Positions 56,236 through 64,000 of a stretch of 64,000 bases of DNA are shown here, piece by piece. A model generated the notes under the pieces. That model was given only the letters and a program-made list of their open reading frames with translations, ran no database searches and was not told the origin of the DNA. The DNA is taken from assembly GCF_937873765.1 (NCBI RefSeq), contig NZ_CALMZC010000022.1, forward strand, positions 1-64,000. Direction: 5' to 3'. Numbering within the stretch: position 1 is the first letter of the stretch; the number at the start of each line of letters is the position of its first letter. Both the position numbers and the translations under genes were made by a program. The stretch comes from an uncultured Thiothrix sp. GTDB taxonomy: Bacteria; Pseudomonadota; Gammaproteobacteria; Thiotrichales; Thiotrichaceae.

Positions 56236-58941
56236 TTAATGTTTACTGCTGGTGGTATTAGTCAACCGTTTAGTAACGACCACGATACTGTCATCCATTT
56301 CGCTTTTTTGCCGCTCAAAACCTAGACGGCTCATTAAGCGCAGCATCCCCGCATTTTCAGCTAAGACTTCACCGATAATGGTGTTTAGGCCACGATTACG
56401 TGCCGTATCGATGAGGATTTCCATTAACAATCCGCCTAAACCGCGCCCTTGCCAAGTATCAGCGATCACTAGGGCGAACTCACAGCTTTTCCGGTCTGGA
56501 TTAATCGAGTAGCGACATACCCCAACTTCTTTATCTACACCATCTTCACGCGCTACTGCCACGAAAGCGATTTCACGATCGTAATCAATTTGCGTAAAGC
56601 GCACCAACATATCAGGAGTGAGTTCACGCAGCGACTGCATAAAGCGCATATAACGTGACTCTCGTGAGAGATTGCGTACAAACTCCTGTTCCATTTCGGC
56701 ATCTTCAGGACGAATGGGACGAATAAGAATATTAGTACCATCCGCTAGCTGCTGTTGCTTCACCAAGTCATTCGGATAAGGATGAATCGCCATGTGATCA
56801 TAACGTTGTGCCGCCCCTTTCGGATAAGCCACTGTAAAGCGTGCATCGACCGCAACCGCACCATCCGGACTAGCCATCAAGGGATTGATATCCATTTCGA
56901 CGATTTCTGGCAGCTCACAAACCATTTCGGATACGCGCTGCAAGACTTGACGTAATGCAGGGAAATCAACCTCTGGCATGTTACGGAATTCGACTAGCAT
57001 CCGGGCTGCCCGAGTACGGCAAATCATTTTTTTGATCATGTACTCATTTAAGGGCGGTAAAGCCACCGCACAATCACGATGCACCTCAACTGCAGTGCCA
57101 CCGGTACCGAAGCTAATCACTGGGCCAAATACCGGATCACGCACTACTCCAATCATAAGTTCACGTGCTGCTGCACTATGATACATGCGTTCAACTGTAA
57201 TGCCTTCAATCCGTGCCTCTGGCATGGCTTTAGTGGTAGCTTCCATCAGTTCTTGATAGACACTACGTACAGTACGGGCACTATTAATATTCAAGCGTAC
57301 CCCATTCACATCCGACTTATGCATAATATCGGGTGAACTGACTTTCATAACGACTGGAAAACCAACCGACTCAGCCGCAACCAAGGCTTCTGCAGGACTA
57401 CGAGTCAAAATGGTTGGCAAGGATGGAATACGAAAAGCCGATAAAATGGCGCGCGATTCTGTAGTCGAAAGTGCCCGCCGCCCTTCTGCCAATACGCTTT
57501 CAATAATCAGGCGTGCACCTTCAATATCTGGTTCGGAACTTTGCTCTTCCACGGAAGCGGGCACTTGCATCAACATCTTTTGATTACTGCGGTAGGAAGC
57601 TAAATAAGAGAACGCTTCTACAGCAGATTCTGGTGCTTGGAAATGTGGAATCTTAGCTTTAGATAAGATTTCGCGCCCCAGCTCAACTTGAGAGTTACCC
57701 ATCCAGCAAGCTAGCAATGGCTTTTTAAATTTTTCTTTTGCTTTGACGACTATCTCTGCAACACCAGCCGGATCGGTCATGGCTTGTGGAGTGAGCATGA
57801 CTAATACACCATCTACCGTGTCATCCGCTAAACAAATATCTAATACTGCGGCATAACGCTCAGGCGTAGCATCACCTAAAATATCCACTGGATTACCATG
57901 TGACCACGCCGCAGGTAAGATTTTATTTAAGGCAGTGACCGTTGCTGTAGATAGTTTAGGAATCCGCAGGTTCATTTCAACTGCACGATCAGTGGCCATG
58001 ACGCCTGGCCCACCGCCATTGGTAACAATCATTAAACGGTTTTGCGCGACTGTCATGCCTGAAGAAAGAATTTCTGCAGCAGCAAACAATTGCGTAATCG
58101 AATTAGCTCGTACTACACCTGCACGTTCCAAAGCTGCGTCAAAGGCATCATCCCCCCCTACAATCGCGCCTGTATGCGAACTTGCTGCACGTGAGCCTTC
58201 TTCATAGCGCCCTGCTTTTAAGACAATCACCGGCTTCATGCGTGAAGCTGCCCGTAAGCCACTCATAAAACTACGGGCATCGTGAATACCTTCAATGTAT
58301 AACAGAATACTATCCGTTTTAGGATCTAGGGCAAGGTAATCCAGTACATCGCCAAAATCGACATCTGCCGCATCACCTAAAGTCACCACATTAGAAAACC
58401 CAACTTGACGAGTACTCGCCCAATCAAGAATGGCAGTACAAACTGCACCAGATTGTGAGACTAAAGCGAGATTACCCGGCTTGGCCTGACTTTTACTGAA
58501 GGTTACATTTAATCCTGAAGAAGGACGCATTACTCCAAGACAATTAGGGCCAATTAAATGCATCCCATAATGATGGATGAGTTCCATCATATCTTTTTCC
58601 ATGCGTTTGCCTCGAGCGCCTGTTTCACTGAAACCTGCTGAGAGCACAATCACACCCTTAACGCCATGTTCGCCGCATTGTTTAATAATTTCTGCCACAG
58701 TGCGTGCAGGAGTCGCTATAATAGCCAACTCAATCGGATGAGCAATCAACGGCAGCCCTGCATAACAGGTTAAACCTTGTACTGTTTCATGCTTTGGATT
58801 AATCGGAAAGATCTTCCCTTGATAGCCGGCTGCAATTAAATTTTGCAACACAAGGGAGCCGACTGCATTAGGTCGTTCTGTAGCACCGAAAATAGCAACC
58901 GCTGAAGGCGCGAATAATTGATTTAGGTAATGGTGGCCCAT
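56236..58941 (-). CDS. Protein lysine acetyltransferase (Pat/PatZ-like: ADP-forming acyl-CoA synthetase domains plus GNAT)
   Basis: The 901-residue protein has a CoA-binding Rossmann domain (A-I-F-G-A-T-E-R-P-N-A-V-G near 15-30), ligase-CoA-like domains with a G-P-N-C-L-G motif and a His in the S-S-H-T-G phosphorylation-like segment, an ATP-grasp region and a C-terminal GNAT domain (about 730-890; G-R-G-L-G-G-L-L-M-E). It matches bacterial Pat/PatZ acetyltransferases, which use acetyl-CoA to inactivate acetyl-CoA synthetase and other enzymes. The synthetase part is usually non-catalytic and senses CoA derivatives. It is divergent from an HDAC-family gene. Confidence 0.92.
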   Translation of the reverse strand: MGHHYLNQLFAPSAVAIFGATERPNAVGSLVLQNLIAAGYQGKIFPINPKHETVQGLTCYAGLPLIAHPIELAIIATPARTVAEIIKQCGEHGVKGVIVLSAGFSETGARGKRMEKDMMELIHHYGMHLIGPNCLGVMRPSSGLNVTFSKSQAKPGNLALVSQSGAVCTAILDWASTRQVGFSNVVTLGDAADVDFGDVLDYLALDPKTDSILLYIEGIHDARSFMSGLRAASRMKPVIVLKAGRYEEGSRAASSHTGAIVGGDDAFDAALERAGVVRANSITQLFAAAEILSSGMTVAQNRLMIVTNGGGPGVMATDRAVEMNLRIPKLSTATVTALNKILPAAWSHGNPVDILGDATPERYAAVLDICLADDTVDGVLVMLTPQAMTDPAGVAEIVVKAKEKFKKPLLACWMGNSQVELGREILSKAKIPHFQAPESAVEAFSYLASYRSNQKMLMQVPASVEEQSSEPDIEGARLIIESVLAEGRRALSTTESRAILSAFRIPSLPTILTRSPAEALVAAESVGFPVVMKVSSPDIMHKSDVNGVRLNINSARTVRSVYQELMEATTKAMPEARIEGITVERMYHSAAARELMIGVVRDPVFGPVISFGTGGTAVEVHRDCAVALPPLNEYMIKKMICRTRAARMLVEFRNMPEVDFPALRQVLQRVSEMVCELPEIVEMDINPLMASPDGAVAVDARFTVAYPKGAAQRYDHMAIHPYPNDLVKQQQLADGTNILIRPIRPEDAEMEQEFVRNLSRESRYMRFMQSLRELTPDMLVRFTQIDYDREIAFVAVAREDGVDKEVGVCRYSINPDRKSCEFALVIADTWQGRGLGGLLMEILIDTARNRGLNTIIGEVLAENAGMLRLMSRLGFERQKSEMDDSIVVVTKRLTNTTSSKH

Positions 58942-58958
58942 TATTAAAACCTCTATGA

Positions 58959-58982
58959 TAGTTCTCTTAAGATCGAGAACTA
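58959..58982. promoter_or_regulatory. Inverted repeat in the acetyltransferase / deacetylase divergent promoter
   Basis: Perfect 8-base arms tagttctc (58959-58966) and gagaacta (58975-58982) separated by eight bases, about 18 bases upstream of the acetyltransferase start. It is a good operator candidate for joint control of both genes. Confidence 0.6.
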
Positions 58983-59061
58983 ATAAAAACCGCTAGTATG
59001 TTTTTGGAAATATCTTTTTGTGCACTGCAACATATATTACTCTCAATAGACAGAAAAAACC

Positions 59062-59994
59062 ATGACAGCAGCCGTAATTAGTCATCAAAAGTGTTCACTT
59101 CACGATAATGGGAATCCCTATCACCCAGAATCACCTGAACGGATCGATGCGATTAATAACCGCATGATTACCTCAGGAGTTGATTGGATTACCCGTCACT
59201 ATGATGCACAACTCGCGACCCGTGAGCAGTTACTTCGGGTACATGAAAGTTATTACATCGACAAAATCTTCGAGACTGCGCCCCACGACGACAATATTGT
59301 TGACCTCGATGGTGACACAGGTATGAATAAGCATAGCTTAGAAGCAGCTTTATATTCAGCCGGTGCGGCAGCACAAGCGGTTGATTTAGTCATGACCACC
59401 AATTATAAACATGTGTTCTGCGCGACGCGCCCACCCGGACATCATGCAGGCCGTGCTCACTCTGGTGGTTTCTGTCTTTTTAACAACGTAGCTGTCGGTG
59501 CTGCGCATGCAATGGTTCAATATGGCCTTGAAAGAATTGTGATCGTTGATTTTGATGTGCATCATGGAGATGGCACTGAGTCGATTTTCATTAATGACCC
59601 ACGTGTTCTATTTTGCTCTTCTTTTCAACACCCCTTTTATCCCTTCACTGGAGCAGATACACGTGCTATCAATATCCGCAACCTACCGATGAAAGCGGGT
59701 ACTCGTTCAGGTGAATGGCGTGATCAAGTACGTGAGCAATGGATTCCGTCTTGGGTCGAGTATCAGCCCGAATTAATTATGATTTCAGCCGGTTTTGACT
59801 CGCACCTTGAAGATGATATGGGCGGCTTTAATTTGATAGAAGCGGATTATGTGTGGATTACGCGCGAACTCTGCCAAGTCGCTAAAGATTGTGGACATAA
59901 TCGCGTTATTTCCTGCTTAGAAGGTGGGTATGACTTATCGTCTTTAGGCCGCAGTGTCGCTGCGCATGTGAAAGAACTCGCTGAGTTTCATTAA
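59062..59994 (+). CDS. Histone-deacetylase-family (acetylpolyamine/acetoin-type) amidohydrolase
   Basis: The 310-residue protein has the HDAC-family catalytic motifs: P-P-G-H-H-A (His pair), G-F-C-L-F-N-N-V-A, V-D-F-D-V-H-H-G-D-G-T and the D in I-S-A-G-F-D-S-H, which bind zinc. Bacterial members deacetylate acetyl-lysine proteins or acetylated polyamines. Divergence from a Pat-type acetyltransferase makes a role in reversing protein acetylation attractive. The start at 59062 lacks a strong ribosome site. Confidence 0.92.
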   Translation: MTAAVISHQKCSLHDNGNPYHPESPERIDAINNRMITSGVDWITRHYDAQLATREQLLRVHESYYIDKIFETAPHDDNIVDLDGDTGMNKHSLEAALYSAGAAAQAVDLVMTTNYKHVFCATRPPGHHAGRAHSGGFCLFNNVAVGAAHAMVQYGLERIVIVDFDVHHGDGTESIFINDPRVLFCSSFQHPFYPFTGADTRAINIRNLPMKAGTRSGEWRDQVREQWIPSWVEYQPELIMISAGFDSHLEDDMGGFNLIEADYVWITRELCQVAKDCGHNRVISCLEGGYDLSSLGRSVAAHVKELAEFH

Positions 59995-60001
59995 ATAAAA
60001 C

Positions 60002-60030
60002 ACAAAAGGGATAAGGCTTGCCTATCCCTT
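60002..60030 (-). terminator. Rho-independent terminator of metF
   Basis: Read on the minus strand, arms aagggata and tatccctt (8 bases) are followed by a T-rich run, just downstream of the metF stop. No T tract follows on the plus strand. Confidence 0.75.
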
Positions 60031-60058
60031 CCACCAAATCCTCTCCTCCGAGTCTAAA

Positions 60059-60919
60059 TTAAGCCGCGATTTTAAAATACGGCTGCTCATCCCAAGCTAA
60101 AGGTAAACCTAACTGATGCGCCACTTCAAACGTGAGACTAGGAATATTTAAAGTATAGAAGTGTAATTGATTCACACCTTCAGCCATTAATTGCTCACAA
60201 AGGTCGACGGCTAGTTCAATACCTAGTTTCTTTTGCTCTTGACTACCGGCTACCGTGCCTTCGAATACTTTATATAAGCGTTCTGGGACAGTAGCACCAC
60301 AACGCGCACTGAAAGCAATCACCTTATCAAAATCATGGACTGGCAAAATACCGGGGACTAAAGGCTGCTCAATACCCATTTTTACTGCTACATCACGGAA
60401 GCGTAAAAACATTTCAGGCTCAAAGAAATATTGAGTTAAGGCTCGCTTTGAACCTGCTGCTAATTTCCGCTTTAGCTGCCTTAAGTCTGCCTCTAAACTG
60501 GCAGCCTTTGGATGAACTTCTGGATAAGCCGCCACGCTAATATCAAAATCGGCTACTGTGCCTAGTAATTGCACCATATCCGCGACATCGCTAATGCCAC
60601 CTTCAGTCAAATCAGCGTCACCACGTAAAGCCACGATCCGCTGCACTCCATGCTCTTTAAAGCGCTGAGCTAAGGCTAATAAAGACTCACGTGTATGTCC
60701 AGCCGCTGTCAAATGCGCTGCAACAGGTACATGACATTCGCGCTGCATATTGAATACAGTATCCAAACTGTGATCACGTTCACTACCCAAAGCGCCATAC
60801 GTCACTGAAAAGAAAGCAGGCTTGAGCATTTCCAATTGCCCAATATTCCGCCACAAAGTGCGCTCCATTTTGGGAGTTTTAGGGGGGAAAAACTCAAAGG
60901 ACAATACCGGGCTAGTCAT
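60059..60919 (-). CDS. metF: Methylenetetrahydrofolate reductase
   Basis: The 286-residue flavoprotein reduces 5,10-methylene-THF to 5-methyl-THF for methionine synthesis. It starts with L-S-F-E-F-F-P-P-K-T-P and shows F-F-S-V-T-Y-G-A-L-G, the V-A-L-R-G-D-A segment and the C-terminal L-H-F-Y-T-L-N. It is divergent from a MetR-type regulator, as in enterobacteria. Confidence 0.95.
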   Translation of the reverse strand: MTSPVLSFEFFPPKTPKMERTLWRNIGQLEMLKPAFFSVTYGALGSERDHSLDTVFNMQRECHVPVAAHLTAAGHTRESLLALAQRFKEHGVQRIVALRGDADLTEGGISDVADMVQLLGTVADFDISVAAYPEVHPKAASLEADLRQLKRKLAAGSKRALTQYFFEPEMFLRFRDVAVKMGIEQPLVPGILPVHDFDKVIAFSARCGATVPERLYKVFEGTVAGSQEQKKLGIELAVDLCEQLMAEGVNQLHFYTLNIPSLTFEVAHQLGLPLAWDEQPYFKIAA

Positions 60920-60977
60920 ACAAAAAATCTCTTGGTCACAGTTGTTATCGTACAGCTATTTTCCTATCCTAGCTCAA

Positions 60978-60991
60978 TGAAAGCAATTTCA
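60978..60991. promoter_or_regulatory. MetR-like box (TGAAA-N4-TTTCA)
   Basis: Perfect 5-base arms tgaaa/tttca with four bases between, in the metF/metR gap and 31 bases upstream of the metR start. The classical MetR site is TGAA-N5-TTCA; this one has one extra spacer base between the TGAA and TTCA cores but the same LysR-type character. Confidence 0.6.
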
Positions 60992-61022
60992 ACTTTATCA
61001 ACAAAAAATTGAATTTTTTTGA

Positions 61023-61940
61023 ATGAATCTACAGCGCAAACATCTAGAATTGATCCAAGCTTTACAAGCCAGTGAAACCTTAGCAGCAGCAGCGGCTAAA
61101 TTACACATGACACCCTCTGCTTTGTCGCATCAATTGGGTGAGCTAGAAGAACGGGTTGGTTTAGCGGTCGTGAATCGGAAAGCGAAACCCTTACATTTAA
61201 CCGCTGCCGGTAAGCGCCTATATGAAACAGCTCAAGATGCTCTACCGCGTTTTGCGCGCTTAGAAGCGGATTTAACCCGCCAAGTGAAAGGTTTAGGTGG
61301 ACGCTTAAGCATCGCGATTGACTGTCACTCTTGTTATTTATGGCTGCTACCAACGTTGGATCAATTCCGCCGTCAATGGCCGGAGGTGGAATTAGATTTA
61401 TCGGGTGGTTTTAGCTTTGATAGCTTACAAGCACTGGCAGCCGGTGATTTAGATTTTGTGATTACCGCGGACCCTGAACCATTAAACGGCATTAGTTATA
61501 TTCCGCTATTTCAATACGAGTCCATGCTGATTCTGCCACTCGACCATCCTTTATCGCAGGTCGAGGAAATCCAGCCAGCCATGCTGAAAGACCAAACCTT
61601 AATTATTTATCCCGTCCCACCCCGCAAAATGGATATTTTTCGCTTATTCTTGCGCCCTGCCGATATTGAACCTGCACAGATTCGCCACAGCGAGTTAACC
61701 GTCATGATGGTAGCCTTAGTCGCCAGTGGGCGTGGCTTATGTAGCTTGCCCAATTGGGCTGCGGATGAATATATCGACCGCAATTTTGTGACTGCACGCT
61801 CTTTAGGGCAATGCGTGTTTAATACCCTGCATGCAGCCGTGCGTGAAGAGAGCTTACAACTGAGTTATATGCAGGATTTTTTACTACTCGCTAAAGATCT
61901 GCCATTTTCTACTTTGAAGGGGATTGCACGTCCAGCTTAG
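61023..61940 (+). CDS. metR: LysR-type regulator MetR
   Basis: The 305-residue protein has an N-terminal winged helix (L-E-L-I-Q-A-L...A-A-A-A-K-L-H-M-T-P-S-A-L-S-H-Q-L-G-E-L-E-E) and a periplasmic-binding-fold effector domain. The closing sections resemble MetR, whose co-inducer is homocysteine. The location next to metF and the box at 60978 support control of metF and itself. The DMT transporter gene on the opposite strand ends five bases after its stop. Confidence 0.92.
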   Translation: MNLQRKHLELIQALQASETLAAAAAKLHMTPSALSHQLGELEERVGLAVVNRKAKPLHLTAAGKRLYETAQDALPRFARLEADLTRQVKGLGGRLSIAIDCHSCYLWLLPTLDQFRRQWPEVELDLSGGFSFDSLQALAAGDLDFVITADPEPLNGISYIPLFQYESMLILPLDHPLSQVEEIQPAMLKDQTLIIYPVPPRKMDIFRLFLRPADIEPAQIRHSELTVMMVALVASGRGLCSLPNWAADEYIDRNFVTARSLGQCVFNTLHAAVREESLQLSYMQDFLLLAKDLPFSTLKGIARPA

Positions 61941-61944
61941 TCTG

Positions 61945-62850
61945 TTAATGCGCTACCCGCTGCTCCCGATGAAATACATATAAACCCGAGCCGACGAGAA
62001 TGACGCTGCCAATCCAAGTGTTAAGCGTAGGAATATCACCAAATAGCCACCAACCTAATACCGCAGCCGAAATCAATTCAGTATATTGAAAACCCGCTAG
62101 GACTGAAGCATCGGCATATTGGAAAGCTTTAGTCACCATCACATGTCCAACAGAAGCTAACACGCCGACTAGTATCAGTTGACGCCATTGCCAAAGCTCA
62201 GGCCATTGCACATTAAAAGCAGCTAAGTTGAAAGGTTGCATGAGAATAATTACTAGCAGAATCATTAAAGAACCAAACACGCCTGAATAAAACTGCATGG
62301 TGAATACTGAAACGCCTTTATGCGTAGAACTAGAGCGCGCTAATTTGCGGGTAATTAATAAATAGAAAGCAAAACCTAAGGCAGCCATTAAAGGTAAAAT
62401 GGCAATACTGCCAAAGGGTGAGCGACCGGGTTGAATAATAATCAGTGCGCCAATCATGCCTACGCTAACCGCCGATAAGCGCCGCCAGCCGATCTTCTCA
62501 CCTAACATCCACGGAGCTAATAAAGTTACCAACAAAGGCATGGTGAAGAAAATCGCTAGCGCATCCACTTGCGGCATTACTTGGATAGCGGCAAAAAAGC
62601 ACAAGGTTGAACTACAAATCCCCAGTGCCCGCCAAATATGCAAGCGTAGCTCTTGACCACGCGGCATATATAACTCACGCCAGACAAACGGCAAAAGAAA
62701 CAAGCTCTGAAACCCAAAACGTGCTAAGACAATACTCGCTGCTGCAATCGTATCGCCCATCACTTTGGCGGCTGCATCCATCGCAGGTAAAAGAATAACG
62801 CCTAAGGCCATGAGCTGAATGCCCAGAGCTTGATCTTTTTCCGGAGTCAT
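61945..62850 (-). CDS. EamA/DMT-superfamily permease
   Basis: The 301-residue protein has about ten spans in two EamA repeats (A-L-G-V-I-L-L-P-A-M-D-A-A-A-K-V and a second repeat around F-A-F-Y-L-L-I-T-R-K-L). Members export or import amino acids, nucleosides or SAM-like metabolites. The substrate is unknown; there is no specific motif. It lies next to metR and starts seven bases after the peroxiredoxin gene stop, so the two may be co-transcribed. Confidence 0.88.
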   Translation of the reverse strand: MTPEKDQALGIQLMALGVILLPAMDAAAKVMGDTIAAASIVLARFGFQSLFLLPFVWRELYMPRGQELRLHIWRALGICSSTLCFFAAIQVMPQVDALAIFFTMPLLVTLLAPWMLGEKIGWRRLSAVSVGMIGALIIIQPGRSPFGSIAILPLMAALGFAFYLLITRKLARSSSTHKGVSVFTMQFYSGVFGSLMILLVIILMQPFNLAAFNVQWPELWQWRQLILVGVLASVGHVMVTKAFQYADASVLAGFQYTELISAAVLGWWLFGDIPTLNTWIGSVILVGSGLYVFHREQRVAH

Positions 62851-62857
62851 CGATAGT

Positions 62858-63331
62858 TTAGAGTGCGTTTAAGACCACTTCAGCCTTGCTCACTTCAAAG
62901 CTATTGGGTGCTTCAACATTGAGCAATTTGACCACACCATCCTCTAACACCATCGCATAACGTTGTGAACGTGTGCCACCAAAGTCACCCGTTTCTAACA
63001 CTAAGCCCAATGCTTTGGTTAAAGCACCACCACCGTCAGCAATCATGGTTAGGTTTTCAGCATTTTGCCCTTCACCCCAAGCCTGCATGACGAAAGCATC
63101 ATTCACGGACAAACAAGCGATCATATCTACGCCTTTCGATTTCAAAGCATCCGCTTGCACCACATAACCCGGTAAATGCGCAGCCGAGCAAGTTGGCGTA
63201 AATGCACCGGGTAAGGCAAACAACACGACTTTTTTGCCTGCAAATAAATCGACTGCATTGATCTTTTTATGCCCTTCTGCACTAGCCACAGTTACCTCAA
63301 CGGCTGGAATTTTTTCACCAACTTGAATCAT
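62858..63331 (-). CDS. Prx5-type peroxiredoxin
   Basis: The 157-residue protein has the P-G-A-F-T-P-T-C-S peroxidatic motif (Cys near 49) typical of the Prx5/AhpE-like group, with a G-G-T-R-S-Q-R-Y-A-M active-site Arg segment. It reduces peroxides in the cytosol, usually with glutathione or glutaredoxin. The upstream gap has a long inverted repeat (63364-63393). It leads into the DMT gene. Confidence 0.93.
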   Translation of the reverse strand: MIQVGEKIPAVEVTVASAEGHKKINAVDLFAGKKVVLFALPGAFTPTCSAAHLPGYVVQADALKSKGVDMIACLSVNDAFVMQAWGEGQNAENLTMIADGGGALTKALGLVLETGDFGGTRSQRYAMVLEDGVVKLLNVEAPNSFEVSKAEVVLNAL

Positions 63332-63363
63332 TATCTTCTCCTAGGTTTGTATTAAATTAATCC

Positions 63364-63393
63364 GTTTTACACTCAAGTGTTGAGTATTAAAAC
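63364..63393. promoter_or_regulatory. Long imperfect inverted repeat upstream of the peroxiredoxin gene
   Basis: Core actcaa-gtg-ttgagt (63371-63385) extended outward by gtttta and ttaaaac with one offset base. It lies 33 bases from the peroxiredoxin start and 30 bases from the quinone oxidoreductase stop, so an operator or a terminator is possible. Confidence 0.5.
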
Positions 63394-63422
63394 ATAAAAG
63401 CTTGTTCAGGCTTGCACGAGCC

Positions 63423-63998
63423 TTAAGGAATTAATAAAGTCGTGCCGGTAGTTTTACGCCCTTCTAGATCGCGATGCGCTTGTTGTACATCCTTAAGTGC
63501 ATAGCGCTGATGAATAGGCACATTCAACTTGCCGCTTTCTACCATTGCAAATAAATCACTGGCATTTTCCTGCATGGCATCATCGGCAGCGGTATAGGTC
63601 ATTAAAGTGGGACGGGTCATATATAAAGACCCCTTCGCGGATAACAAGCCTAAATCGAAATGAGTAATCGGCCCTGAAGCATTGCCATAACTCACGAATA
63701 AACCACGTGGTTGTAAGCTATCTAAAGAACCCATTAAGGTGGATTGCCCGACCCCATCATAGACCACAGGCACGCCTTGACCATTGGTAATTTCACGCAC
63801 CCGCTTTGCGACATCTTCGGTATTGTAATTGATGGTGTAATCACAACCATGCGCGCGCGCAATCGCTGCTTTTTCCTCAGAACCGACCGTACCAATGACA
63901 GTGACACCCAAAGCCTTCGCCCATTGACAAGCCATCAAACCGACTCCACCAGCCGCCGCATGGAACAGAATGGTTTCGCCTGCTTGCACCATATAAGT
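63423..63998 (-). CDS. NADPH:quinone oxidoreductase, N-terminal part outside window
   Basis: About 190 C-terminal residues of a zinc-independent medium-chain dehydrogenase: V-Q-A-G-E-T-I-L-F-H-A-A-A-G-G-V-G-L (cofactor site), V-V-Y-D-G-V-G-Q-S-T and L-F-V-S-Y-G-N-A-S-G. The frame continues to the window edge with T-Y before the internal Met, as in quinone oxidoreductases where that region reads K-T-Y-P/x-V-Q, so the real start lies beyond 64000. Confidence 0.92.
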   Translation of the reverse strand, partial: TYMVQAGETILFHAAAGGVGLMACQWAKALGVTVIGTVGSEEKAAIARAHGCDYTINYNTEDVAKRVREITNGQGVPVVYDGVGQSTLMGSLDSLQPRGLFVSYGNASGPITHFDLGLLSAKGSLYMTRPTLMTYTAADDAMQENASDLFAMVESGKLNVPIHQRYALKDVQQAHRDLEGRKTTGTTLLIP

Positions 63999-64000
63999 TT

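Overview
The window reads as a chromosomal segment of a moderate-GC, probably sulfur-oxidising gammaproteobacterium, most like the Thiotrichales (Thiothrix/Thiolinea type). The reasons are a flavocytochrome c sulfide dehydrogenase pair (17.7-19.4 kb), many c- and b-type cytochromes, an SHP/diheme-cytochrome cluster, and gammaproteobacterial housekeeping genes (cmoAB, lptFG, ampG, a MetR-type regulator beside metF). The genus is an inference; no rRNA or tRNA gene was seen.

Layout. 0-1.3 kb: the end of a cytochrome c carrying a perfect 15-bp repeat that encodes an Ala/Pro rod, then a TSUP permease. 1.5-5.8 kb: small exported proteins, purH, and a tandem pair of paralogous secreted proteins of unknown function. 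5.8-10.6 kb: a cytochrome c lipoprotein divergent from a cytochrome b561, an LtaS-like sulfatase and an Omp85-like protein. 10.6-15.3 kb: a diheme peroxidase / histidine kinase / response regulator operon and a membrane-anchored LuxR regulator behind two palindromes. 15.3-19.4 kb: DUF6502, DUF5666 and FccAB. 19.5-22.3 kb: ZIP transporter, cytochrome b561 and a CcsA-type cytochrome c assembly protein.

22.4-28.8 kb is the most striking part: three overlapping genes on the minus strand encoding a SIR2-like protein, a 1475-residue STAND NTPase with a HEAT-repeat tail, and a TIR protein. The SIR2 and TIR proteins share an almost identical 18-residue segment, which suggests a common docking module. 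I read this as a candidate conflict (anti-phage or regulated-death) system. It differs from single-polypeptide Avs-type proteins in having two separate NAD-type effectors.

29-32.6 kb: SHP, diheme cytochrome c, a cytochrome b561 broken by an apparent 1-nt frameshift, and a two-component system. 32.6-47.2 kb: mostly envelope and tRNA-modification genes (cmoAB with a YciK-like SDR that lacks the catalytic Tyr, ampG, lptFG with an HD-GNAT fusion, an ankyrin protein, a lipid-sugar glycosyltransferase, an efflux pump). 47.3-51.7 kb: sodB, a methyltransferase, argD-argF behind a promoter that runs straight into a terminator, and an exonuclease III gene. 51.7-56.1 kb: a RyR-domain protein, a short copper-amine-oxidase-like protein with a sorting-signal-like tail, a tyrosine phosphatase, a rhomboid, DUF1415 and a second TIR protein with two membrane spans. 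56.2-64 kb: a protein acetyltransferase divergent from a deacetylase-family gene, metF/metR, a DMT exporter, a peroxiredoxin and the edge of a quinone oxidoreductase.

Intergenic stretches over 300 bases are absent; notable content of shorter gaps is listed as regulatory entries.
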